A program made the position numbers and the translations under genes. A stretch of 15,013 bases of DNA from an uncultured Collinsella sp. (lineage in GTDB: Bacteria; Actinomycetota; Coriobacteriia; Coriobacteriales; Coriobacteriaceae). The notes below the pieces were generated by a model. The model worked only from the letters and a program-made list of their open reading frames with translations. It did not search any database and was not told the DNA's origin. The DNA lies in the NCBI GenBank assembly GCA_902472315.1, contig CABRNM010000033.1, forward strand, positions 1-15,013, written 5' to 3'. This document shows, piece after piece, positions 7,189 through 14,082 of the stretch (the first letter of the stretch is position 1; each line of letters begins with the position of its first letter).

Positions 7189-7608
7189 CTAGACAAGTTT
7201 ACCTTGGCAGTGGTCGATCATATGCTGGATCATCTGTGCCTCAAAGCCCGCGTAGTCGCGGCGGCACTCCTTCATCTTGCCGTCGACAATCTGGTCAAAG
7301 GCAACCTTGCACTTGATATAGCGCGTGGACTTGGTGACCTCCTCGTGCGTCAGGCAACTCTCCTCCATCTTGCTGGCGCCCAGGCCAAACACCAGACGGG
7401 GGTTGTAGAGCACGTGGGGCTCGCCGGCGTCGTCCAGATAGACGCAAACCTTCTTGGTAACGCCAATCTGGTTAGCGGCAAGGCAGCCGGCATCGTCGAG
7501 CGACTTGATGGTATCGATCAGGTCCTGTGCGACCGACTCGTCCTCGACGGTCGCAACCTCGCAACGCTGGGACAGGATAGCCTCGTCGTGGCAAAGCTCT
7601 TTAATCAT
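7189..7608 (-). CDS. Peptide deformylase-like protein lacking the catalytic Glu
   Basis: The 139-residue product is homologous to peptide deformylases, which remove the N-formyl group from new proteins. The three family motifs are recognisable but altered: AGCLAANQ (40-47) for GxGxAAxQ, ESCLT (83-87) for EGCLS, and QHMIDH (128-133) for QHExDH. The metal ligands Cys85, His129 and His133 remain, but the catalytic Glu is Met130 (codon ATG). The protein ends six residues after the last motif, without the usual C-terminal helix. The ATG at 7608 is chosen because GGAGG lies 5 nt upstream; an ATG at 7620 overlaps that site. It is likely a non-canonical deformylase or a metal-binding relative with another role. 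The family is clear; activity is doubtful. Confidence 0.8.
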   Translation of the reverse strand: MIKELCHDEAILSQRCEVATVEDESVAQDLIDTIKSLDDAGCLAANQIGVTKKVCVYLDDAGEPHVLYNPRLVFGLGASKMEESCLTHEEVTKSTRYIKCKVAFDQIVDGKMKECRRDYAGFEAQMIQHMIDHCQGKLV

Positions 7609-7641
7609 ACGTTCCTCCATAGGGGTCGTTGTAACCGCTTA

Positions 7642-7647
7642 AGTATA
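7642..7647 (-). promoter_or_regulatory. -10 box of the deformylase-like gene
   Basis: Read leftward this is TATACT, giving a leader of roughly 25-30 nt before the start codon at 7608. No convincing -35 hexamer is seen at 16-18 nt. Confidence 0.35.
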
Positions 7648-7740
7648 CGGTACCCACACATTTTCATGCGAAAAATACCGTCCGTCTGCTACGAAGCGCC
7701 GAACATCAACATGCGAGGAACAACAGCGTCGTAAAGGGGC

Positions 7741-7784
7741 TATAGTGGGAGCGTTCGTGTCAATCGGCCTAAACTCGGGGCCGA
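7741..7784 (+). promoter_or_regulatory. -10 box and leader hairpin of the purine permease gene
   Basis: TATAGT (7741-7746) is a plausible -10, without a clear -35. The leader then holds TCGGCC (7764-7769) pairing with GGCCGA (7779-7784) over a 9-nt loop, just before the ribosome-binding site. It does not resemble a purine riboswitch. Confidence 0.3.
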
Positions 7785-7801
7785 ACAAGGAAAGGGTATG
7801 C

Positions 7802-9112
7802 ATGGACGAACTATTTCACGTCAGCGAGCGCAAGTCCACAATCGGGACCGAACTCCGCGCTGGACTGACAACATTCCTGGCGATGGCCTACATCATCGCC
7901 GTCAACCCTGCGGTGCTCTCGGGCGCCGGCATCGATGCGGGAGCGCTCGCCTGCGCCACCTGCCTGGGCGCCGGCATCATGACCATCTGCATGGGCATCT
8001 TCGCCAACCGCCCGCTCGCCTGCGCGTCGGGCTTAGGCGTCAACGCGATGATTGCTGGAATCACCACCACCGTCTGCGGCGGTGACTGGCACGTGGCCAT
8101 GAGCGTCATCTTCCTTGAGGGCGTCGTCATCTTGCTGCTCGTGCTTTGTGGCCTACGCGAGGCCATCATGGACGCCATCCCGGTTGTCCTGCGTCACGCC
8201 ATCTCGGTGGGTCTGGGCCTGTTCATCGCCATGATTGGCCTGTGCGATGCCGGCATTATCACCGCTGGCGCCGGTACACTCGTCGGTCTGGGCGACATCA
8301 CCTCCCCCACCTTCATCGTCGGCATCATCTCCATCCTGGTGACGGTCGCCCTCGCCTGCCGCAACGTCCCCGGCTCGCTGCTCATCGGCATCGTCGTCGC
8401 CGTCATCGCCGGTATCCCCCTAGGTGTGACCCAGGCTCCGACCGGTATCATCGCCCCGCTCGACTTCTCGAGCATCGGTGGCCCCATCGCCGACGCCGGC
8501 GGCGTGCCCGCCATCGTCAAGGTCCTTACCGACCCCGCGCTCCTCGTCATCTCGTTCTCGCTGCTCATGAGTGACTTCTTCGACACCATGGGCACCGCGA
8601 TGGCCGTGGCCAAGCAGGGCGAGTTCCTCACCGACGACGGCAACGTCGAGAATATCAAGGAGATCCTGATCGTCGACTCCGCCGCCGCTGCTGTGGGCGG
8701 TTTCATGGGCGTCTCCTCCATCACCACCTTCGTCGAGTCCACCTCTGGCGCTGCCGACGGTGGCCGCACGGGTCTCACCTCCGTCACCACCGGCGTGCTG
8801 TTCATTCTCGCCGCGTTCTTCTCCCCCATCGTCACCATCGTTTCCAGCGCCGCCACCTGCGGTGCTCTGGTCTACGTCGGCTACCTCATGATGAGCGAGG
8901 CCTCCGAGATCGACTGGTCCGACGTGTCGCAGGGTTTCCCGGCGTTCATGATTGTCGCCGGCGTGCCCTTCACCTACTCCATCTCTGCCGGCATTGGCCT
9001 GGGCTTTATCGCCTACGTGATCGTCGCGCTCTTTAAGGGCGAGGCCTCCAAGATCAAGCCGCTCATGTGGATCGCAGCCCTCGCCTTCCTCGTCTACTTC
9101 TTCGTAGCGTAG
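7802..9112 (+). CDS. AzgA-type purine (guanine/hypoxanthine/adenine) permease
   Basis: This 436-residue membrane protein belongs to the AzgA/PbuG branch of nucleobase transporters, which import purine bases with protons. Diagnostic stretches are ELRAGLTTFLAMAYIIAVNP near the N terminus, SGLGVNAMIA (76-85), the DFFDTMGT block with its substrate-region Asp residues, and SSITTFVESTSGAADGGRTGLT with the conserved Glu. The ATG at 7802 is chosen since GGAAAGGG lies just upstream and the family N terminus fits; the open frame extends about 19 codons upstream. The gene ends in an intrinsic terminator. Its last 45 bases recur as a non-coding fossil at 11114-11158. Which purine is preferred cannot be read from the sequence. 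Confidence 0.92.
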   Translation: MDELFHVSERKSTIGTELRAGLTTFLAMAYIIAVNPAVLSGAGIDAGALACATCLGAGIMTICMGIFANRPLACASGLGVNAMIAGITTTVCGGDWHVAMSVIFLEGVVILLLVLCGLREAIMDAIPVVLRHAISVGLGLFIAMIGLCDAGIITAGAGTLVGLGDITSPTFIVGIISILVTVALACRNVPGSLLIGIVVAVIAGIPLGVTQAPTGIIAPLDFSSIGGPIADAGGVPAIVKVLTDPALLVISFSLLMSDFFDTMGTAMAVAKQGEFLTDDGNVENIKEILIVDSAAAAVGGFMGVSSITTFVESTSGAADGGRTGLTSVTTGVLFILAAFFSPIVTIVSSAATCGALVYVGYLMMSEASEIDWSDVSQGFPAFMIVAGVPFTYSISAGIGLGFIAYVIVALFKGEASKIKPLMWIAALAFLVYFFVA

Positions 9113-9140
9113 CGACAAAGCTGCCAAAGCAGAACACCAA

Positions 9141-9179
9141 AGCGCGGAGTCGCATCGAGCGGCTCCGCGCTTTTCTTTT
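9141..9179 (+). terminator. Terminator of the purine permease gene
   Basis: GCGCGGAG (9142-9149) pairs with CTCCGCGC (9163-9170), followed by TTTTCTTTT. It is a textbook intrinsic terminator, and a diverged copy lies at 11189-11224 as part of the tandem duplication. Confidence 0.9.
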
Positions 9180-9221
9180 AAAGCCAGGCAACGCACGGAC
9201 GCGCGATGTATTGCTTCCCGA

Positions 9222-9260
9222 ATTTTGGACATTTTGCCCTCCAAACGGCACTACCGCCGG
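9222..9260. promoter_or_regulatory. Conserved 39-bp element upstream of surface gene 1
   Basis: This stretch matches 11266-11304 at 38 of 39 positions, while the roughly 40 bp before it barely align between copies. It starts ATTTTGG, repeats CATTTTG, and contains CGGC/GCCG half-sites. A TAnnnT-type -10 (TATGCT, 9275-9280) follows 15 bp downstream. It may be an activator site or an unusual -35 region; its function is inferred only from conservation. Confidence 0.5.
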
Positions 9261-9319
9261 TTACATCCTGCAGATATGCTGGGCGTAATCGCATAGGCCC
9301 CATGAGGATGGGAGTAACC

Positions 9320-11092
9320 ATGGCCGCCTTGTTCACGACCCCCAAGCGCAATGACAAAACCTCTGGAGCCCATTTTGTCGAGCCCGACGTGCGCCGTCGC
9401 ACGCTGCTCGCACACGGCAGTTGGCGTCGCGTGACGCACTGCATCGTTGTAGGCGCCGTATGCGCGCTTACGGTGAGCTCGCTGCTCATGCCGAGCGTCT
9501 CGCTCGCGGCCGAGTGGGTGGACGTCGGCGGTACCCAGTACAACGCCGGCACCGCGGCAGGCGACGAGGCCGGCACCTGGAGCTGGGACGGCGCCGACGA
9601 TATGAAGCTCAACGGCTATGACGGCGGCGCGATCGAGGCAGCGGGCAAGCTCAACGTGAGCTACGAGGGCAACAACACCGTCACTAACGACGACGGCCGC
9701 GGCATCAAGGTTAAGGATGGCGCGAACGAGAACGCCGAGCTTAATATTCAGGGCGACGCGTCCAGCACGCTCAACGTGACATCTTCTCGTGACGCCATCA
9801 CTTCCGTCGGCAACATCAACATCGACGGCGCTGGCACTGTCAACGCCACGAGCACCGAGCACGATGCCATCGATGCCGGGGACGATGTCACCATCAAGGG
9901 CTCGGGAAACGTTAACGCCACGGGCGATTCGGATGGCATCAGGGCCGACGGCAACATCACGATCGACAACAGCGGAACCGTCACCGCCAAGGCCACCGAG
10001 GATCAGGGTATCGATGCTAACGAGAACCTCATCATAAAGGGCGGCGGCAAGGTAGAGGCAAGCTCTATCAAAGACAATGCGATTTGGGCCGACGGCAACA
10101 TCGAGATCTCTGGTGGCAGCCAGGTCAAGGCAAGCTCCGAGGAAGACACCGCCATCGACGGTAAAAACAGCCTCACGGTCACGAACGCTTCCCTCAACGC
10201 AAGTGGCGTTGGGTATGGCATCTATGCCTACAAGGGCATCACGCTCGATGGCGCGACCGTGACGGTCCGCGCAAGCTCAGATGGCGGGGAAGTCAGCGCA
10301 CTCTTCACCGATGAGGACGACATCGTCATCAAGAACGGCTCGACTGTGGATGCGCTCGCAGAAGGCAGGTTCTCGGTTGCAATCTCCACCAGTAATTTCT
10401 ACTCCGACGAAGCGGGTGGCCATATCTACATCAGTGACTCCGTTGTCAAGGCCATAGCCCGCTATGCCGAGACCGGCGGCGACGGCCCCGATCACTACAG
10501 CAACGACCAAAGCGGCGCGGTCATTCCCGAGCATAGGGGCGTGAACATCGGCATCTTTGCCCGGACCAAGGAGGGCATCTCGCCCGCGACCATCTCGATT
10601 GTCCGCAGTAAGGTCACAGCTGAGGGAGACACGGCGGCAATCTTCGCCCTTGCCATGAGCGCGGACGGCAAGGCGATTGGCACCATCGAAATCAAGGACG
10701 CCATCATCCAGACGCCTGCAGGCGGCAAAGTCATTGACTATCGCAACAAGGAAGAGCTCAGCGACGGCATCTCCTACGAGGCAGGTCAAACCATCGGCAC
10801 GGGTGACGCCACGATCGACTCCCCCTATGACGCCGCTGTCGCCAAGAGCACGGTCATCGTGCCTCCCGAGGAGATCAAACCCGAGGAAAAGCCCGGCGAG
10901 ACCAAGCCCGAGGGTTCCAAGTCCGAGGGCACGAAGACGACCAAGGCCGTTGCAGTTGCAACCACGGGAGCCAAGACCACCGGCAAGCTCGCGGCAACCG
11001 GCGACGCCTCGAGCGCAGCCATCGTGGCAGCAGCCCTTGCGGGAACAGCCGCCATCGCCGTAGGCGCCGTGGTGAGCCGTAAGCGCTCGTAA
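9320..11092 (+). CDS. Secreted beta-helix repeat surface protein, LAATG-anchored (copy 1)
   Basis: The 590-residue product has a long signal peptide: a basic stretch (24-38), a hydrophobic core (41-57) and likely cleavage after about residue 63-64. An N-terminal WSWDGADDMKLNGY region follows. From about 141 to 360 there are some eight rungs of about 23 residues, patterned like GNITIDNSGTVTAKATEDQG, as in right-handed beta-helices of the Cthe_2159-like carbohydrate-binding group. A Pro/Lys/Glu stalk (514-545) leads to LAATGD (557-562), a hydrophobic segment and an RKRS tail. LAxTG is the form favoured by class E sortases of actinobacteria. The ATG at 9320 is chosen because GGGAG lies 5 nt before it, as in copy 2; ATGs at 9302 and 9308 are possible. 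The ligand is unknown; glycan binding is suggested only by family resemblance. Confidence 0.85.
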   Translation: MAALFTTPKRNDKTSGAHFVEPDVRRRTLLAHGSWRRVTHCIVVGAVCALTVSSLLMPSVSLAAEWVDVGGTQYNAGTAAGDEAGTWSWDGADDMKLNGYDGGAIEAAGKLNVSYEGNNTVTNDDGRGIKVKDGANENAELNIQGDASSTLNVTSSRDAITSVGNINIDGAGTVNATSTEHDAIDAGDDVTIKGSGNVNATGDSDGIRADGNITIDNSGTVTAKATEDQGIDANENLIIKGGGKVEASSIKDNAIWADGNIEISGGSQVKASSEEDTAIDGKNSLTVTNASLNASGVGYGIYAYKGITLDGATVTVRASSDGGEVSALFTDEDDIVIKNGSTVDALAEGRFSVAISTSNFYSDEAGGHIYISDSVVKAIARYAETGGDGPDHYSNDQSGAVIPEHRGVNIGIFARTKEGISPATISIVRSKVTAEGDTAAIFALAMSADGKAIGTIEIKDAIIQTPAGGKVIDYRNKEELSDGISYEAGQTIGTGDATIDSPYDAAVAKSTVIVPPEEIKPEEKPGETKPEGSKSEGTKTTKAVAVATTGAKTTGKLAATGDASSAAIVAAALAGTAAIAVGAVVSRKRS

Positions 11093-11113
11093 ACACTTTT
11101 TCGCACGGGACGG

Positions 11114-11158
11114 GTAGATCGCGGCCCTTGCCTTCCTCGTCTACTTCTTCGTAGCGTA
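11114..11158 (+). pseudogene. Fossil of the purine permease 3' end
   Basis: This non-coding stretch matches the last bases of the permease gene (9067-9111) at 42 of 45 positions. The Trp codon TGG of the parent is TAG here, and there is no upstream reading frame. It marks the left edge of the duplicated unit and shows that copy 2 arose from DNA that included the end of the permease gene. Confidence 0.85.
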
Positions 11159-11188
11159 AGGGCAAGACAGCAAAAGCTGAACAATAAA

Positions 11189-11224
11189 GCGCGGAGTCGC
11201 CATACGGCCCCGCGCTTTTCTTTT
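11189..11224 (+). terminator. Terminator between the two surface-protein genes
   Basis: GCGCGG (11189-11194) pairs with CCGCGC (11210-11215), followed by TTTTCTTTT. It is the duplicated permease terminator with a shorter stem, and now ends transcription of surface gene 1. Confidence 0.85.
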
Positions 11225-11265
11225 AGCGCCGGTCCCTGCGCCGGCGTGCGGCCTATTTCTCCCCC

Positions 11266-11304
11266 ATTTTGGCCATTTTGCCCTCCAAACGGCACTACCG
11301 CCGG
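11266..11304. promoter_or_regulatory. Conserved 39-bp element upstream of surface gene 2
   Basis: Second copy of the element at 9222-9260, with one difference (ATTTTGGC for ATTTTGGA). The TAnnnT box downstream is TACGCT (11319-11324), and GGGAG (11355-11359) leads to the start codon. Equal spacing in both copies (2044-bp offset) supports a promoter or regulator site. Confidence 0.5.
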
Positions 11305-11363
11305 CAACATCCAGCAGATACGCTGAATCTAGTCGTATAGGCCCTATGAGAACGGGAGCAACC

Positions 11364-13148
11364 ATGGCAGCCTTGTTCACGACCCCCAAACGCAATGACA
11401 CTACCGCCGGAACCCATGTTGCCGAACCCGACGTTCGCCGTCGCATAGGACTCGCGCACGGCAGCTGGCGCCGCGTGACGCGCCGCATCGTCGCGGGCGC
11501 CGTGTGCGCGCTCACGGTGAGCTCGCTGCTCATGCCGAGCGTCTCGCTCGCAGCGGAATGGGTCAAGGTCGGCGGCAACAAGTACAACACCGCGGCGAGC
11601 GACGAGGCCGGTACCTGGTCGTGGGACGGCGCCGACGACTTGAAGCTCAACAACTATAACGGCGGCGAGATCCAGGCCGCAGGCAAGCTCAACGTGAATT
11701 ACTCGGGAACCAACATCGTCACTGCCGAATGGATCGAAAGCATCAACGTTTCTCATGGCACTAACGAAAATGCCGAGCTCAATATCCAAGGCGACGAGGG
11801 CGGCACGCTCAGCGTGACATCTACTGAGGACGCTATCCTCACCACGGGTAATATCAACATCGACGGAGCCGGATCCGTCAACGCCACGAGCACTGGGTTT
11901 GATGCCATCAATGCCGGAGGTGATCTCGCTATCAAAGGTTCGGGCAACGTCAACGCCACGGGTGCATCGGATGGCATCAGGGCAAACGGCAATATCACGA
12001 TTGACGACAGCGGAGCCGTCACCGCCAGGGCTACCAAGGACAAGGGTATTGGAGCCGACAAGAACCTCACCATCAAGGGTAGCGGGACGGTCGAGGCAAG
12101 CTCAGCCGATGGTGAGGCCCTTTGGAGCGGCGGCAATATCAACATCTCGGACGGCAGCCAGGTCAAGGCAAGCTCCGAGAAAGACGCTGCCGTCGAGGCC
12201 AAGGGCAGCCTCGCAGCCACAAACGCCTCCCTCAACGTAAACGGTGTTGAATATGGCGTCTATGCCCACAAGGGCATCACCCTCGATCATGCAAACGTGA
12301 CGGTCCGTGCAAGTAAAGGCAGATACGGTGGCGCCAACGCCCTCTTCACCTACCAGGACGACATCGTCGTCAAGAACGGCTCCACCGTGGACGCGTTTGC
12401 GGAAGGCGAGGTTTCGGCTGCATTCTCCACCAGAAACGATCGACCCAACGAGAAGGGCGGCCACATCTACATCAGCGACTCCGTTGTCAAGGCCATAGCC
12501 CGCTATGTCGAGAACGGCGACGGCCCCATCCCCTACAGCGAAAACCAAGATGGCGAGACGAGGCGCGAACCCCAAGGCGAGAACATCGGCATCATCGCCC
12601 AGACCAGCGAGGGCGTCACACCCGCAGTCATCTCGATCATCCGCAGCAAGGTAACGGCCGAAGGAGATACAGCGGCAATCTTTGCCCGTGCCATGAGCGC
12701 TGACGGCAAGACAATCGGCACCATCAAGATTGAGAACGCCGCCATCCAGACGCCCGAAGGCGGCAAGGTCATTGACTATCGCAAGCTCCGTGACGGCATC
12801 TACGAGGCAGGCCAAGCCATCGGCACGGGCGACGCCACGGTCGACTCCCTCTATATCAAAGCAGTCGCCAAAAGTACGACCATCGCACCTCCCGAGGTAG
12901 CCAAGCCGGAAGACCCCAAGCCCGACGAGACCAAGCCCGCAGAAAGCAAGCCCGCGGAGTCCAAGCAGAACCCCAAGCCTGAGGGCTCAAAGCCGACCAA
13001 GGCCGTTGCGGCTTCAACCACGAAAGCCAAGACTACCGGCGTGCTCGCGGCAACCGGCGACACCTCGGGTGCGGCCATCGTGGCAACCGTCCTTGCGGGA
13101 ACAGCCGCTATCGCCGCAGGCACCATGGCGAGCCGTAAGCGTTCTTAG
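11364..13148 (+). CDS. Secreted beta-helix repeat surface protein, LAATG-anchored (copy 2)
   Basis: The 594-residue paralogue of the preceding gene has the same order: signal peptide (nearly identical hydrophobic core and ALTVSSLLMPSVSLAAEW), beta-helix rungs, a stretch containing GGHIYISDSVVKAIARY, a stalk, LAATGD (561-566), a hydrophobic segment and RKRS. The stalk is longer and more repetitive, with PDETKPAESKPAESK. Differences cluster in loops of the rungs, for example between the KGITLD and DDIVVKNG rungs and around the ENGDGPIPYSENQDG insertion, while the hydrophobic core positions are kept; this suits a shared fold with altered exposed faces. The ATG at 11364 follows GGGAG by 4 nt (ATG at 11346 is possible). 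It has its own upstream element and terminator, so it is probably transcribed on its own. Confidence 0.85.
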   Translation: MAALFTTPKRNDTTAGTHVAEPDVRRRIGLAHGSWRRVTRRIVAGAVCALTVSSLLMPSVSLAAEWVKVGGNKYNTAASDEAGTWSWDGADDLKLNNYNGGEIQAAGKLNVNYSGTNIVTAEWIESINVSHGTNENAELNIQGDEGGTLSVTSTEDAILTTGNINIDGAGSVNATSTGFDAINAGGDLAIKGSGNVNATGASDGIRANGNITIDDSGAVTARATKDKGIGADKNLTIKGSGTVEASSADGEALWSGGNINISDGSQVKASSEKDAAVEAKGSLAATNASLNVNGVEYGVYAHKGITLDHANVTVRASKGRYGGANALFTYQDDIVVKNGSTVDAFAEGEVSAAFSTRNDRPNEKGGHIYISDSVVKAIARYVENGDGPIPYSENQDGETRREPQGENIGIIAQTSEGVTPAVISIIRSKVTAEGDTAAIFARAMSADGKTIGTIKIENAAIQTPEGGKVIDYRKLRDGIYEAGQAIGTGDATVDSLYIKAVAKSTTIAPPEVAKPEDPKPDETKPAESKPAESKQNPKPEGSKPTKAVAASTTKAKTTGVLAATGDTSGAAIVATVLAGTAAIAAGTMASRKRS

Positions 13149-13205
13149 ACGCCTCTGCGCACATGGCAGCTCCCGCGAAGGCCCCGAGCCCCAGCACCGT
13201 TTAAC

Positions 13206-13243
13206 AACGCCACCGCCGAGCTCCCCTCCGGCGGTGGCGTTTT
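13206..13243 (+). terminator. Strong terminator after surface gene 2
   Basis: AACGCCACCGCCG (13206-13218) pairs with CGGCGGTGGCGTT (13229-13241) around a 10-nt loop, running into TTTT at 13240-13243. The remaining gap to the esterase gene holds no gene that I can support. Confidence 0.9.
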
Positions 13244-13355
13244 CCATATGCGTCCGCAGGGGATGCACGAGATTGTCTTTGGTCTAGCCCAACCGGCATA
13301 CGCTGGCGTGCGACAATTGGGGCTGCCGATATCACAACACTGAGAGAAGCCCGTC

Positions 13356-14021
13356 ATGGAAGCGCATCAAAAGCAGATAACCGTTTATTCGAATCATACG
13401 GAAAGCGCGCCTGTCATCTACCTTCCTGTGGTCGTGGGCGACGGCAGCGAGGTTTATAAGTGTTGCCGAGAGCTCGACTGTCCGCCATTCGCCCTCGTCA
13501 CCATTGGCGGGCTCGATTGGAATCGCGAGCTGAGCCCCTGGGCATGCGACGGGACCGTACGCGATGCCGAGCCTTTCGGCGGCCAAGCTGCCGATTTTCT
13601 TGATGAGCTGCTGAATCAGATAATCCCCCAGGTCGAGTCGTCGCTTCCTCAGCCGCCCACCTGGCGCGGCATTGCCGGTTACTCGCTCGCGGGCCTCTTC
13701 GCACTCTGGTCCCTCTGGCAAACCGACGCCTTTGACCGCGCCGCGAGCGCATCGGGGTCGCTATGGTTTCCCGACTTTGTCGACCGTGCCAGCACGGCCC
13801 CTTTTGCCGGCAGCCCGCAAGCCGTCTACCTGTCACTCGGCAAAAAGGAAACCAAGACGCCCAACCGCATGATGCGGCATGTACTCGACGACACACGCGC
13901 GATGGAAGCGTTGCTCGTCGAGCGCGGCATTCCAACAACGCTGGAGCTCAACCCCGGCAATCACTTTGCCCAAACCGACTTACGCATGGCCCGCGGCATC
14001 CACTGGATACTGACACATTAA
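13356..14021 (+). CDS. Putative esterase (alpha/beta hydrolase, PF00756-like)
   Basis: The 221-residue product is cytosolic, with no signal peptide. GYSLAG places the nucleophile Ser at 110, SGSLW (132-136) follows the next strand, SLGKKET (160-166) is the usual acid-loop region, and GNHF holds the probable catalytic His203. This layout fits the esterase family that includes siderophore esterases such as Fes and IroE, but it is small and has no neighbouring iron genes, so the substrate is open. The ATG at 13356 has GAGAG about 9-10 nt upstream. It stands alone between two terminators. Confidence 0.8.
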   Translation: MEAHQKQITVYSNHTESAPVIYLPVVVGDGSEVYKCCRELDCPPFALVTIGGLDWNRELSPWACDGTVRDAEPFGGQAADFLDELLNQIIPQVESSLPQPPTWRGIAGYSLAGLFALWSLWQTDAFDRAASASGSLWFPDFVDRASTAPFAGSPQAVYLSLGKKETKTPNRMMRHVLDDTRAMEALLVERGIPTTLELNPGNHFAQTDLRMARGIHWILTH

Positions 14022-14023
14022 AA

Positions 14024-14057
14024 ATGGTGCCCACACGCATATACGCATGGGCACCAT
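14024..14057. terminator. Bidirectional terminator between the esterase and uracil permease genes
   Basis: ATGGTGCCCA (14024-14033) pairs with TGGGCACCAT (14048-14057). Rightward it is followed by ATCTTGTTTT, leftward by TTTTAATG, so it can end both convergent genes. Confidence 0.85.
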
Positions 14058-14082
14058 ATCTTGTTTTAGCTGAACGCAGCTG

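Larger units (their letters stand above)
9067..13148 (+). repeat. Tandem duplication of a surface-protein gene with flanking DNA (about 2.05 kb unit)
   Basis: Copy one runs from about 9067 to 11113 and copy two from 11114 to 13148. Each unit contains, in order, the permease 3' tail, a terminator, a diverged spacer, a conserved 39-bp element, a ribosome-binding site and the surface-protein gene. Offsets are 2047 bp at the permease tail and 2044 bp at the element and start codons, so little has been inserted or lost. The proteins look roughly 70% identical by eye. Confidence 0.85.

Noticed and set aside
7609..7801. Possible purine riboswitch ahead of the AzgA-type permease
   Set aside because: The three-way-junction core motifs are not found; only a simple 6-bp hairpin is present.
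8420..9244. Minus-strand frame opposite the purine permease, with a GGAGGG-like site before an ATG near 9232
   Set aside because: The corresponding frame in the duplicated copy stops after a few codons, so it is not conserved; most of it is antisense to the permease.
9740..10330. Periodic similarity within the surface gene, considered as a CRISPR-like or DNA repeat array
   Set aside because: The period of about 69 bp is in frame and is the coding trace of beta-helix rungs, with degenerate DNA identity.
13272..13321. Overlapping inverted repeats (ATTGTC/GACAAT and CCCAA/TTGGG) before the esterase gene
   Set aside because: Arms are only 5-6 bp, widely spaced and mutually exclusive; not distinguishable from chance.
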